NCBI GenBank assembly: GCA_024919175.1
Contig: CP103804.1
Location: 2,914,001 to 2,978,000, forward strand
DNA from: Clostridioides difficile
GTDB lineage: Bacteria; Bacillota; Clostridia; Peptostreptococcales; Peptostreptococcaceae
Reading direction: 5' to 3'
DNA: 64,000 nucleotides
Shown here: positions 32,300-41,077 of the stretch, one piece after another
How the letters are laid out: each line of letters starts with the position of its first letter
Numbering within the stretch: position 1 is the first letter of the stretch
The notes under the pieces: model-generated
What the model was told of the DNA's origin: nothing
What the model saw: the letters and a program-made list of their open reading frames with translations, nothing else
Database searches by the model: none
Translations under genes and position numbers: made by a program

Positions 32300-34156
32300 C
32301 TATAAATCCGAAAATTCTATTTCTAATTTCTTACTTAGTTCATTACTAAGTTCTCTTTTATAATTGCATTTTTCACTATTATTTTTGCTTCTAATTGGCA
32401 ACGAGACAATAAATTCACTTCCAATACCAAGTTGACTTTTTAAAGATATATTGCCATCATGCAATTCAACTAAAGATTTTACCAATGAAAGCCCAATTCC
32501 ACTGCCTTTAACTCTATAAGAAAGTTCATTGTCAATTTGTTCAAACCTATTAAATATTTTACCTATTTTTTCTTTTGGTATACCTATACCATTATCAGAT
32601 ATTTTCATTTTAAACATATCATCTTTCACATATAAAAATATGTTTATTTTCCCATTTTCTTTGTTGTACTTAATTCCATTAGAAAGTAAATTTAATATTA
32701 TCCTTTCCAATTTTTCTGAATCAAATAACATTGAAAACTCCTCTATTTCTGTGTCAAATATAAGTTGTATATTATTTTGACTTGCAAAATCAGCTACAGA
32801 CATACATATATCTTCCACAAACGATATTATATCAGACTCTTCTGGTCTAAAATCTAAGTATCCTGACTGCATTTTTGTAAAATCTATAACGTTATTTACT
32901 AATCTCAATATTCTATTTCCATTTTGTTTTACTATACCTAGATTTCTTTTTAAAGTATCATTTGATTCTATTAAGTCTGCCTCTTTCTTTTCTATTACTT
33001 GTAATGAAGATGATATTAAATTTATAGGAGTTCTAAGTTCATGAGATAGATTTGCAAAAAACTCCATTCTATTTTTATCCATCTCTTCTTCCAATTTTTT
33101 TCTTCTACTTATATCCCTTGCTGTACCAATTATTCCAATTACACTACCATAACTATCAAAATACGGTCTTTTTGTAATCTCAATACACTTATTTTCGTTA
33201 TGTATAATCATATTTGATTCAAATGTAACAATCTTTTTATTTTCAACTACATCCTTATCACTTTTACATATCTTGTCTATTAGAGATTCTTCTGTTGATA
33301 TTTTATGACTATTCTTCCCTAATAACTCTTCTTTATTCATACATGCTAAATTCAAAAAACCTGAATTAAATCCAATATAATTTCCATATACGTCTTTATA
33401 AAACATATTCTCTGGTATTGAGTGTTCAATCATTTTCATTAAGTTTTTTGAATCATAGTTTTTATTATTATATCCACTGTATATTACATTATCTATTATT
33501 CCTATAGTTCCTAAAAGTTCATTTTCATCATATAAGAAATATTTTTCAACCATAAAAAATGTTTCTTCATATTCAAATAGTTTTTGCAAAAACCTTTTTT
33601 TACTGGATATTCCTTCTAAATAGTCATCCCTAAATAATTTTCCAGTTCGTTCTCCCCATACTTCTATATCATTTTTTCCAAATATATCTTTTGTAGTCTT
33701 AATTTTGTTATTTAATATTGATATTAAATTTTCACTACAATCTATATATATTCCTTCTTCATCTTTAACATAAGCTAATTTTTCTTTTTTATCAAATGAA
33801 TCGATTATCTGTCTATAATCGAATACTATTTTACAAAAATACAAAACTATGTACGAATCTCCAACTATTTGTTTTCTTATGTTTATCCAATTTTTAAGTG
33901 CTGGAATATATCTTTTTATACAATCTACATCATCTGAGAACAACTCTTTGGAATATTTTTTTGCTCTAAATATAGGTAATACTTCTAATATATTTTTATC
34001 ACAGATTCCCTCTTCTAGTTTTAATACTTGACTCATACCTTTACTTATATATTCCACTCTATATTCTATTTCTTCATGTTCTCTTATAATTTTACAGTAT
34101 AAAAAAGGCACAGGTATATTTTTTATAAAATTCACATATTTATTATGGGTATCCAT
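32300..34156 (-). CDS. ptpC: Orphan PAS-containing sensor histidine kinase, PtpC/CD1579-like
   Basis: 618 residues, no clear membrane segments. PAS-like sensing regions cover about residues 120-350 (KDVYGNYIGFNSGFLNLACM; IGTARDISRRKKLEEEM). A HisKA domain has the phospho-accepting His372 in FANLSHELRTPINL. The HATPase domain has N (NLLSNGIKYNKENG), G1 (ISDNGIGIPKEKIG) and G2 (GSGIGLSLVKSL) boxes. No response regulator adjoins it. The C. difficile orphan kinase at this locus, CD1579, is reported to phosphorylate Spo0A, so a sporulation role is likely. The name depends on locus recognition. Confidence 0.82.
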   Translation of the reverse strand: MDTHNKYVNFIKNIPVPFLYCKIIREHEEIEYRVEYISKGMSQVLKLEEGICDKNILEVLPIFRAKKYSKELFSDDVDCIKRYIPALKNWINIRKQIVGDSYIVLYFCKIVFDYRQIIDSFDKKEKLAYVKDEEGIYIDCSENLISILNNKIKTTKDIFGKNDIEVWGERTGKLFRDDYLEGISSKKRFLQKLFEYEETFFMVEKYFLYDENELLGTIGIIDNVIYSGYNNKNYDSKNLMKMIEHSIPENMFYKDVYGNYIGFNSGFLNLACMNKEELLGKNSHKISTEESLIDKICKSDKDVVENKKIVTFESNMIIHNENKCIEITKRPYFDSYGSVIGIIGTARDISRRKKLEEEMDKNRMEFFANLSHELRTPINLISSSLQVIEKKEADLIESNDTLKRNLGIVKQNGNRILRLVNNVIDFTKMQSGYLDFRPEESDIISFVEDICMSVADFASQNNIQLIFDTEIEEFSMLFDSEKLERIILNLLSNGIKYNKENGKINIFLYVKDDMFKMKISDNGIGIPKEKIGKIFNRFEQIDNELSYRVKGSGIGLSLVKSLVELHDGNISLKSQLGIGSEFIVSLPIRSKNNSEKCNYKRELSNELSKKLEIEFSDL

Positions 34157-34283
34157 ATCCTAACCACTACCTCTCAATGTTATTTATAATAATACTTCTT
34201 AAGTAATTATATGACATTTTTCTATTAATTATAACATATTTTATAACAAATATTTGTAAATAAATTTAATTTTATGTAATTTA

Positions 34284-35219
34284 TTATTTGTTTATAATTA
34301 TTTGTGTCGCTTTTTTTTCATCAGTAATAACATGTGTTATGTATCCAGTCTTCAATGCACCTGTTATTGAATCTGTACTAGAATCTGAACATATAGCTAT
34401 TACTTTTTTTGCCTTTTTTAATTTTTCAAGAGGTATTTGTATAACATAATCACTATCACTTTTAATTATTTCTCCATCTTTATTAAAATAATAAGATAAA
34501 AAGGAACCTATTGCCTTCTCTTTTGTAAGCTTCTTTCCAAATCTAATCGCAGTAGCTTGGTCTGGAACCTGAGGATAATTATCAACAGATAAAATTATTG
34601 TATCTATATTATCCCATTTTTTCTCCATACTTTGATAATTTTCAGTTTTCAAATAGATATCTCGTTCTTCACTACTAGTTGGAAATGCAGGCGCATATAA
34701 AAATACAGGACTAAATCCTGTACTATTTGAAAATACAGATATTAACTCATTAGGGTGATATCCTTTGTTTGGTATGTTAGCCATTCCAACTAATGGATAT
34801 ACTTCTCCTTTAAAAGTACAACTATCCTCACTCTTTTGTATTTCTTCTATTATATTACCTATAGTATAGCCCCATCCTATACCGACATTACTAACCTTAG
34901 GTAATTCTTCTTTTATATATTTTATTCCATGACTTAGTATAGTTTGTTGAGTTATATATTCGGTTTTAGCTTCTGGTACTATTAGTCCACCTCTAATGTT
35001 AAATATCTCTTTCATCTGGTTCATCAGTAAGTCATTACTAGAAAATAATTCCCTAATCTCTATCTTTACTATTCCAATTTCTTTTGCTCTATTTAACATT
35101 TTACTTATTAATGGTCTTGATACCCCTAAAATTTTTGCAATCTCTGCTTGAGTCTTATTATCTTCATAATACATTTTTGATACTTCTACTAATTTCAACA
35201 TTTCGTTTTCAATAGTCAT
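34284..35219 (-). CDS. SorC/DeoR-family sugar-responsive transcriptional regulator
   Basis: 311 residues. N-terminal helix-turn-helix YYEDNKTQAEIAKILGVSRPLISKMLNRA (about 16-45). The C-terminal SorC effector domain is related to sugar-phosphate isomerases, with GIGWGYTIGNIIEE, YPLVGMANIPNKGYHPNELI and AICSDSSTDSITGALKTGYITHVITDE. It lies just downstream of the dhaL-dhaK-aldolase operon after a terminator and has its own promoter with an internal palindrome. It probably senses a phosphorylated intermediate of that pathway and may autoregulate. Confidence 0.87.
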   Translation of the reverse strand: MTIENEMLKLVEVSKMYYEDNKTQAEIAKILGVSRPLISKMLNRAKEIGIVKIEIRELFSSNDLLMNQMKEIFNIRGGLIVPEAKTEYITQQTILSHGIKYIKEELPKVSNVGIGWGYTIGNIIEEIQKSEDSCTFKGEVYPLVGMANIPNKGYHPNELISVFSNSTGFSPVFLYAPAFPTSSEERDIYLKTENYQSMEKKWDNIDTIILSVDNYPQVPDQATAIRFGKKLTKEKAIGSFLSYYFNKDGEIIKSDSDYVIQIPLEKLKKAKKVIAICSDSSTDSITGALKTGYITHVITDEKKATQIIINK

Positions 35220-35251
35220 ATTTTCATCCTTTCAAAGCTGATTCTAAGATA

Positions 35252-35280
35252 AAATTATCTCATTAGATAAAATTTGTCAA
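35252..35280 (-). promoter_or_regulatory. Promoter with palindromic operator for the SorC regulator gene
   Basis: TTGACA (35275-35280) and TAATTT (35252-35257) with a 17-nt spacer on the minus strand. The spacer contains the inverted repeat TTATCT-CATT-AGATAA (35255-35270), a likely autoregulatory operator. Confidence 0.65.
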
Positions 35281-35296
35281 GTTGTATAAAAAATTT

Positions 35297-35325
35297 AAAA
35301 AGCCCAGAAAAATTCTGGACTTTTT
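35297..35325 (-). terminator. Terminator of the dhaL-dhaK-aldolase operon
   Basis: Stem AAAAAGCCCAGAA / TTCTGGACTTTTT with one mismatch and a 3-nt loop, T run on the minus strand, 11 nt after the last operon gene. Confidence 0.85.
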
Positions 35326-35335
35326 AGCTTAAATA

Positions 35336-35647
35336 TTAACATTCTTGCATTAATTCAATTATAAAACCACCATTAATTATAAATGCACATTTTAAGTTAT
35401 CTCCTACTTTAAAAGGTTCTACAATTACTTCATTCTCACTTAGATATTTGTCCATGTCTTTTACCTTATATGCAACATGAGGATTTTTTTGCATTATTTC
35501 TGGAAGCGGACTTCCTTCAACAAATCTTAAATACTCATATTTGAAATCTGTGTATTTTGGGTCTGTTATATATACCTTCAATTCTTCATTAAACTCTTCA
35601 TGCTCTTGTGGCTTATCTGTTATCACACCTATATGTACAAATTCCAT
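35336..35647 (-). CDS. Small VOC/glyoxalase-like protein
   Basis: 103 residues. It starts with FVHIGVITDKPQEHEEF and later has PHVAYKVKDMDKYLSE and a C-terminal GGFIIELMQE. This beta-alpha-beta pattern with a terminal Glu resembles half of a vicinal-oxygen-chelate (glyoxalase) domain. It sits between the aldolase gene and the operon terminator, so it probably acts on the same phosphosugar as an epimerase or isomerase. It is not a catalogued enzyme that I can name. Confidence 0.5.
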   Translation of the reverse strand: MEFVHIGVITDKPQEHEEFNEELKVYITDPKYTDFKYEYLRFVEGSPLPEIMQKNPHVAYKVKDMDKYLSENEVIVEPFKVGDNLKCAFIINGGFIIELMQEC

Positions 35648-35696
35648 AAATTCCCCTCCAATTATATTGCAACCTGTATATTAAACTTAGACTATA

Positions 35697-36581
35697 CTAC
35701 TTATATTCTTTTTTTAGTTCTTCAAATAACTTGTATGCTTGTTCTGGAGTATTGTTTTCATGAACTACAGCCTTTATTGCCTTTATCATAGCTTTTGGGT
35801 TTTCTGATTGGAATACATTTCTTCCCATATCAACACCAGCTGCACCTTCATTTATAGCTCTATAAGCCATTTCTAACGCTTCTTTTTCTGGAACTTTTTT
35901 CCCTCCTGCTATAACTATTGGCACTGGACAAGCAGATGTTATCTTCTCAAAATCCTCACAATAATAAGTCTTTACTATACTTGCTCCAAATTCAGCTAAC
36001 ATCCTAGTGGCTAATAGAAAATATTTCGCCGTTCTTTCCATCTCCTTGCCTACTGCAACGACACCCAAAACTGGTATTGAATATCTATTTCCCATATCTA
36101 TTGTTTTGACTAAATTTTCTATAGCCTTGCATTCACCTTCAGCCCCCATAAATGTCTGTATAGCTAGACATGATGCATTCATTCTTATTGCATCTTCTAT
36201 ATCAACACCTATAACCTCTCTGCTCATATCTTCTCTAAGTACTGAACTTCCTGCTGAGCATCTAAGTGCTATAGCTTTATCTTGAGTAGGATTTATACAC
36301 GTTCTTAAAGCTCCCCTTGTAGCCATAAGACAATCTGCATCTTCTATAAGGTCAGGTATTGAAAGGTCTAATCTTTCCAAACCTTGAGTAGGACCCATTA
36401 TGTATCCATGGTCAAAAGCTAACATCAATGATTTTCCTGTTTTAGGATTAAATATCTTTGATAATCTATTCTTCATTCCCCAATCTACATTTTCCATACC
36501 TTTTAAATAGAAACTCTGTTGAGGTGGTTTTATCCCTATTCCATAATCTTTTGGTAATATTATTCCATCTTTGTCTGCCAT
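35697..36581 (-). CDS. Class I aldolase, LsrF/DeoC-FbaB-like
   Basis: 294 residues of the DeoC/FbaB aldolase family. Blocks shared with LsrF are MKNRLSKIFNPKTGKSLMLAFDHGYIMGPTQGL, ATRGALRTCI, GASIVKTYYCEDFEKI (candidate Schiff-base Lys) and PVPIVIAGGKKVPEKEALEMAY plus GAAGVDMGRNVFQS. LsrF is a thiolase for phosphorylated AI-2, but other members cleave sugar phosphates. With dhaK and dhaL upstream and no lsrB-type transporter, a keto-sugar phosphate is a more likely substrate than AI-2. Confidence 0.8.
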   Translation of the reverse strand: MADKDGIILPKDYGIGIKPPQQSFYLKGMENVDWGMKNRLSKIFNPKTGKSLMLAFDHGYIMGPTQGLERLDLSIPDLIEDADCLMATRGALRTCINPTQDKAIALRCSAGSSVLREDMSREVIGVDIEDAIRMNASCLAIQTFMGAEGECKAIENLVKTIDMGNRYSIPVLGVVAVGKEMERTAKYFLLATRMLAEFGASIVKTYYCEDFEKITSACPVPIVIAGGKKVPEKEALEMAYRAINEGAAGVDMGRNVFQSENPKAMIKAIKAVVHENNTPEQAYKLFEELKKEYK

Positions 36582-36604
36582 TTTTTATCTCCCTTTAATT
36601 TAGT

Positions 36605-37606
36605 CTAATTTTTTTTAAAGTAAGGTGTATTACATGGTGAATTGAAATATCTCAATAGTTCGTCATCCATTCTAGCTATAAATAGTTGAAATCCAGCTGT
36701 TTCTTGAGTAGTCAAAAGTTCTCCAACACAGTTTGAAACTATTTCTATATTTTTTTCTTGTAGTATTTTATGACATTTTCTATAAACTATTAACATTTCC
36801 ATTAAAGTAGTAGCTCCTGAACCATTAACTACTAACATTACTTTTTCATCATCTTTAATATCCAAATCCTTTATTAAGGCCTGTGTCATTATTTCAGCAG
36901 TTTCATCAGCAGACTTCATTTCCATACGTCCACCTCCACCTTCTCCATGTTGCCCCATTCCTATTTCCATCTCATTTTCTCCAAGTTCAGAAATTACCAT
37001 ACCTGTAGATGGATGAGTTGCTCCTTTACATGCAACCGCTATAGTTGCCATATTATCAGCAAATTTTTGTGCTATTTCTGCAACTTCATCTAAAGATTTA
37101 CCTTCTTTAGCAGCTCCTGCAGCTATTTTATATAGAGGTATACATCCAACCAATCCTCTTCTATCATCACTGTTTTCTCTTGGTGCATTTGCTATATCTT
37201 CTTGTGTAACAACTTTTCTAACATTTAATCCTTCTTTTTTAACTTGTTTCATAACAAGGTTTCCTGTCAACATATCTCCTGCATGATTAAGAACTACAAA
37301 TAATACACCTTTCCCTTTGTCTGCCATTTTTATAGCCTCTAAACAAGAATTTGGCCCTGGAGCGGCAAATACATCTCCAACTACAGCTATATCAACCATT
37401 CCATCTCCAACAAATCCACTTAAAGCTGGTTCATGACCTGCCCCTCCTAAAGTAACTATTGTTACTCTGTCTTCTTCTTCCAACTTTTTGTTTATTACTA
37501 AATTTGAATCTGTAACTCTTAGTAAGTCCGAATTTGAAAGCTCTAAACCTTCTAAAACTTCTCTAGCTAAATCTTCTGGTTGGTTAATAAATTTTTTCAT
37601 TGACAT
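36605..37606 (-). CDS. dhaK: Dihydroxyacetone kinase-like substrate-binding subunit (DhaK)
   Basis: 333 residues of the Dak1 domain, which binds the keto substrate covalently through a histidine: His220 in MGQHGEGGGGR. GGAGHEPALSGFVGDGMVDIAVVGDVFAAP at the N-terminal half is diagnostic. It works with DhaL. No PTS-type DhaM is present in the operon, so phosphate probably comes from ATP or an unlinked DhaM. Family members include erythrulose and other tetrulose kinases, so dihydroxyacetone is not certain as substrate. GGGGGG precedes the ATG. Confidence 0.85.
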   Translation of the reverse strand: MSMKKFINQPEDLAREVLEGLELSNSDLLRVTDSNLVINKKLEEEDRVTIVTLGGAGHEPALSGFVGDGMVDIAVVGDVFAAPGPNSCLEAIKMADKGKGVLFVVLNHAGDMLTGNLVMKQVKKEGLNVRKVVTQEDIANAPRENSDDRRGLVGCIPLYKIAAGAAKEGKSLDEVAEIAQKFADNMATIAVACKGATHPSTGMVISELGENEMEIGMGQHGEGGGGRMEMKSADETAEIMTQALIKDLDIKDDEKVMLVVNGSGATTLMEMLIVYRKCHKILQEKNIEIVSNCVGELLTTQETAGFQLFIARMDDELLRYFNSPCNTPYFKKN

Positions 37607-37661
37607 GATAAATCCCCCCTATTAAATTTGTTATATTGATTAATTGCTTTGTTAATCTCTT

Positions 37662-38282
37662 TTATAATGCATTATAGAAACCTTTAAACATTAATGATAT
37701 AGAAACAGCACCTGGGTCCATATGACCTAAACTTCTTTCCCCTATACTTTTTGCTCGTCCAAATTTTGCTATATAAGTTTTAGTATTTTCGGCACCTTCT
37801 ACTGCTTTCTCATAACCCACTTTAAAAACATCTTTTATGTTATCACTTTCAACATTATACATAACATCTATTGCTGGGTATAATGCATCTACTAGTGTTT
37901 TTTGACCTACTTTAGCAGTAGAAATAAGAGATAAATTTTCTCTTGCTTCAATAAACATCTCTTTTACTTCTTCTATTTTGAGTTCTTTTTTATCTTCTAT
38001 CCCTTCAGCCATTCCCTCAAATATAGTTCCCCATAAAGGCCCTGCTGAGCCTCCATTTACATTCATACATAAAGTACTCAAATCTTCATTAATTGATTTT
38101 ATACTATCATCATCATGCTCTTCTAAAGCTCTTTTTCTCATACAATCCGCTATTCTATCTATAGTAACTCCATGGTCACCATCTCCAACTATACCATCTA
38201 ATTCACATAAATATATCTTATTTTCTTTTAATATTTCTGCTGCACTTATTAACATTTTTCTCCATGTAGCTGTTGACAACAT
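37662..38282 (-). CDS. dhaL: Dihydroxyacetone kinase-like nucleotide-binding subunit (DhaL)
   Basis: 206 residues of the Dak2/DhaL all-helical domain. The Mg-nucleotide site is the N-terminal ELDGIVGDGDHGVTIDRI, with Asp29, Asp34 and Asp36 in the canonical D-x4-D-x-D spacing. GGSAGPLWGTIFEGMAEG and the C-terminal RSLGHMDPGAVSI are also family blocks. It pairs with DhaK (next gene, 55-nt gap). AAGGAG precedes the ATG. First gene of the operon, behind a large palindromic operator. Confidence 0.87.
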   Translation of the reverse strand: MLSTATWRKMLISAAEILKENKIYLCELDGIVGDGDHGVTIDRIADCMRKRALEEHDDDSIKSINEDLSTLCMNVNGGSAGPLWGTIFEGMAEGIEDKKELKIEEVKEMFIEARENLSLISTAKVGQKTLVDALYPAIDVMYNVESDNIKDVFKVGYEKAVEGAENTKTYIAKFGRAKSIGERSLGHMDPGAVSISLMFKGFYNAL

Positions 38283-38332
38283 TGAATCATCTCCTTACCA
38301 ATATCTTAACTCAATATTATCATATGTAATAA

Positions 38333-38379
38333 CAAATGTAAATTATTTTTAGAAAACGTTTTTACAAAATTTACATTTG
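38333..38379 (-). promoter_or_regulatory. Long-armed palindromic operator upstream of dhaL
   Basis: Perfect 12-bp inverted repeat CAAATGTAAATT (38333-38344) / AATTTACATTTG (38368-38379) separated by 23 bp. The middle holds AAAACGTTTT, a partial cre-like palindrome. A -35-like TTTACA with a TAATAT 17 nt downstream overlaps the dhaL-proximal arm. This is likely the binding site of the adjacent SorC regulator; the assignment is inferred. Confidence 0.6.
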
Positions 38380-38398
38380 CAATATTAAATACCAATTT

Positions 38399-39238
38399 TT
38401 ATTTTAACATTTCATTTCTTATCTTTCTAAAATACAATCTTGAATTTAATTCATAACCTACAACAATAACCCAACTACTAAAATATATCCATGTCATAAG
38501 TACAATTATTTCAGCTATACTTCCATATATTACTTCATAGTTAGCATAATAGTTTGTATAATAAGAATAGAAAAATGATACTACAAACCAAGCAAATGTA
38601 GCAAAAATAGCACCTGGAGCAGATTCTTTCATAGTCAAATTCTTATTAGGTGTATACTTATACAGAAATGTAAATATTACTATTATTGTTGCAATACCTA
38701 CAGTGTATCTTAGAATATCCCATATTTTTATGAATATCTCATCTAATCCTATAAAGTTAAAAATAAAGTAACCTATCTTCTCTCCATAAACCAAAAATAT
38801 CATAGATAAAAAAATCAATACTAAAAGCATAATTGTAAATAAAAATGATATAGATAAAATTTTAAAAAAAGACCTAGTTTCTTTAACCTTATAAGCTCTA
38901 TTCATTCCTTTAATAAGTGCTTTTACTGCTCTTGAAGATGTCCACATAGTAAGCACAAAACTGACAGCTAAAAAATTTAAACTTCTATTATCTATTGCAG
39001 AAACTATAATTGAAGATAATACATCAAAAGCACTCTCTGGCATCATACTTCTAAATAAGGCTATATATTTATTTAAGTGAAGAACTGGTATATATGCTAT
39101 AGAACTTATCGTAAATATCAAAAAAGGAAATATAGACAGCATTAAGAAGAAAGATACTTCTGCTGATTTTGAACTTAATTCACTATAATTAGATTTTGCA
39201 ACTATATACTCAATTAATTTTTTATCTATCCCAAACAT
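38399..39238 (-). CDS. YihY/BrkB family inner-membrane protein
   Basis: 279 residues with six hydrophobic segments. The YihY hallmarks are SAEVSFFLMLSIFPFLIFTISSI near the N-terminus, VLTMWTSSRAVKALIKGMNRAYKVKE in the middle, and GAIFATFAWFVVSFFYSYYTNYYANYEVIYGSIAEIIVLMTWIYFSS shape at the C-terminus. The frame runs to ATG 39277, but ATG 39238 follows AAAGGGGA by 6 nt and gives the usual family start. The biochemical role of the family is undefined; it was misnamed ribonuclease BN in the past. Confidence 0.87.
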   Translation of the reverse strand: MFGIDKKLIEYIVAKSNYSELSSKSAEVSFFLMLSIFPFLIFTISSIAYIPVLHLNKYIALFRSMMPESAFDVLSSIIVSAIDNRSLNFLAVSFVLTMWTSSRAVKALIKGMNRAYKVKETRSFFKILSISFLFTIMLLVLIFLSMIFLVYGEKIGYFIFNFIGLDEIFIKIWDILRYTVGIATIIVIFTFLYKYTPNKNLTMKESAPGAIFATFAWFVVSFFYSYYTNYYANYEVIYGSIAEIIVLMTWIYFSSWVIVVGYELNSRLYFRKIRNEMLK

Positions 39239-39239
39239 A

Positions 39240-39874
39240 AATATCCCCTTTTCTCTAATATTAATTTCATTATACAATATTAATTATACTCAGATTCATG
39301 CCATAATATAATTATTTAAACAAAAATAACATAAATAAAAACTAAAAATAATAATTTTACTATTATTTTAATTTTCTAATCAATGAAAGTAAAAATTATA
39401 ATCTTGAATTAAATATATATTATTGGACTATAATGATGATTATATATAAGCTTCTAGTGGTATTAATTTAAAAAGATGAAATTAGAGATGTATTTTCTGA
39501 TTGAATTAATAGCATAAAAGAGTTTTTTTGAGCAACAACAAATAAAAATATTAAACAAACTAGTATTAGCAGGGTGGCTTTTAATTTTATTATCTTTTCT
39601 TCTTAAACAATTATTGATTATGTAGAATTATATCAAATCAATATTAGTCTTATGCTTATAGTTTAAGAAACATATAATAAATGTTAGATATTTATGTTTA
39701 TAATATTTATCTTTCGAATAAAATACATTATAATTAAAAGTAAAGTTACAAATTTGCTATAATTTTAACAGATTAATTTTCAGAATTATACAAATTTTAC
39801 ATTAATTACTGATGCAAATTCTATTTAAATAGTATTTTTATATTCAAAAATAAATAAAATGGAGGTCTTAAAAT
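39240..39874. other. Long AT-rich intergenic region with a possible gene remnant
   Basis: About 635 nt with no intact gene. An open stretch on the plus strand at 39518-39625 encodes a hydrophobic peptide (KILNKLVLAGWLLILLSFLL) but lacks a start codon and ribosome site, so it may be a fragment of a lost membrane gene. The rest is featureless AT-rich DNA. Confidence 0.35.
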
Positions 39875-40069
39875 ATGAGTAACTTTATAGTGTGTAGTTA
39901 TTGTGGAGAAAAGATGGATAAGTCTAGAAATAAATATATAACTTACTCTGAAAAAGATAGTTGTAATGAAATAAATATTTGTACTAATTGTGCTTTAGAT
40001 TTATTAGAAAAAACTAATGAAAAATCAAAGATTAAATATGCAAAAGCGTTAACAAAACAAATAGGCTAA
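39875..40069 (+). CDS. Zinc-ribbon-like microprotein
   Basis: 64 residues. Two CxxC knuckles (CSYC at 7-10 and CTNC at 36-39) form a likely zinc ribbon, followed by a Lys-rich helical tail (LLEKTNEKSKIKYAKALTKQ). GGAGG lies 9 nt before the ATG. The family is not recognised. Comparable proteins bind nucleic acid or partner proteins. Single gene with no informative neighbours. Confidence 0.7.
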   Translation: MSNFIVCSYCGEKMDKSRNKYITYSEKDSCNEINICTNCALDLLEKTNEKSKIKYAKALTKQIG

Positions 40070-40197
40070 AAACACAATATAAATTGGCTAAATAAGAAAA
40101 GTATCTTTTAATTTAGTATAATCCCTTTATAGTATACACTTTAAAAAAAGCACCATTTAATGATGCTAAATGTGAAGATTATAAGGGGGGTTTTTCT

Positions 40198-40209
40198 ATG
40201 TATAAGTAA
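40198..40209 (+). other. Strong ribosome site followed by a three-codon frame
   Basis: AAGGGGGG at about 40183-40190 is followed 7 nt later by ATG TAT AAG TAA (Met-Tyr-Lys-stop). It could be a decayed gene start or a minimal leader peptide. No continuing frame is visible. Confidence 0.3.
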
Positions 40210-40281
40210 CTTCATAAGATATTAAGGTAGATTAATACAAATATATATTATAATTTATTCCATATATTTATACTTAACTTT

Positions 40282-40710
40282 TTATATTTTCGTATTTTTA
40301 AATATTAAACTTAGATTCATAGCAGTAGCACATATACTATATTTCACTTCTGTTGGCAAGTAATCTACTCCACTTATAAAATCTATCACATATTGTTCTT
40401 CAACATGTGCAACTTTAGCTATAAATTTAACATTAATTTCATATATATCAATTAGTAAACTTAAAATACATCTAAGCCTAGAATCTGAATCAACATCTAT
40501 AGTATATTCGAGTTGTAAAACAAAATTTATCCATTTTGCCCATACATCTAAATCTGCTGTAAATTCTTTTTCGTATTTTTTATAATTTCTTAATTTTTCT
40601 GATTCTATTTTAATCAAATTTGATAAAATATTTTCATTTACGTGATATTCATCAATTAATTTATTAAGTAGGGGTTCTATGTAATCACTATCTATCTTTT
40701 TTACTTCCAT
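40282..40710 (-). CDS. Uncharacterised 142-residue protein with two HTH-like segments
   Basis: 142 residues, acidic, mostly helical. Two segments have helix-turn-helix character: YHVNENILSNLIKIESEKLRN (about 23-43) and NVKFIAKVAHVEEQYVIDFISG (about 93-114). The second resembles the I-A-K-x2-x-V-x-E-x2-V-x2-F pattern of small DNA-binding proteins. There is no signal peptide or membrane segment. AGGAG precedes the ATG. It stands alone between the zinc-ribbon gene and pgcA. Function is unknown; a regulator is the best guess. Confidence 0.6.
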   Translation of the reverse strand: MEVKKIDSDYIEPLLNKLIDEYHVNENILSNLIKIESEKLRNYKKYEKEFTADLDVWAKWINFVLQLEYTIDVDSDSRLRCILSLLIDIYEINVKFIAKVAHVEEQYVIDFISGVDYLPTEVKYSICATAMNLSLIFKNTKI

Positions 40711-40956
40711 ATAAGTTAAACTCCTGTAATTAAAGTTAATAAGTATCTTTTTATTATATCACACTTAAATAGTTTTAATTATAATAAAGAAATTTTAAAA
40801 CTTGAAATATAAACTTTTTTATTTCTTATTGTAATATTTTAGTAACTCTTTATTCTTATTCTCTTGCTATACTTTGATTAAGAAAATCAAATATAATTTA
40901 CTGATTATTTTATGAAAAATATTTTGAAATATTAATCTCATAAAATACTTTTCAAA
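40711..40956. other. AT-rich intergenic region
   Basis: About 245 nt between the unknown 142-residue gene and the pgcA terminator, part of a 367-nt gene-free gap. No gene or RNA motif is visible. Confidence 0.4.
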
Positions 40957-40995
40957 TAAAAAACTGACTGTCAGTTAAATATCAGTCAGTTTTTT
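40957..40995 (-). terminator. Terminator of the phosphoglucomutase gene
   Basis: Hairpin AAAACTGACTG ... CAGTCAGTTTTTT with T on one side and A on the other, usable in both directions. It lies about 80 nt after the pgcA stop. Confidence 0.75.
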
Positions 40996-41077
40996 ATAAT
41001 GTTTTTATTTAAATACAAATAGTACTGTATCTTTTAATACTTATTTATTATTATTTTATGTATCAGTTTAGTCTGTT

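Noticed and set aside
38351..38362. AAAACGTTTT as a full cre site
   Set aside because: It has two mismatches to the cre consensus; kept only as part of the composite palindrome.
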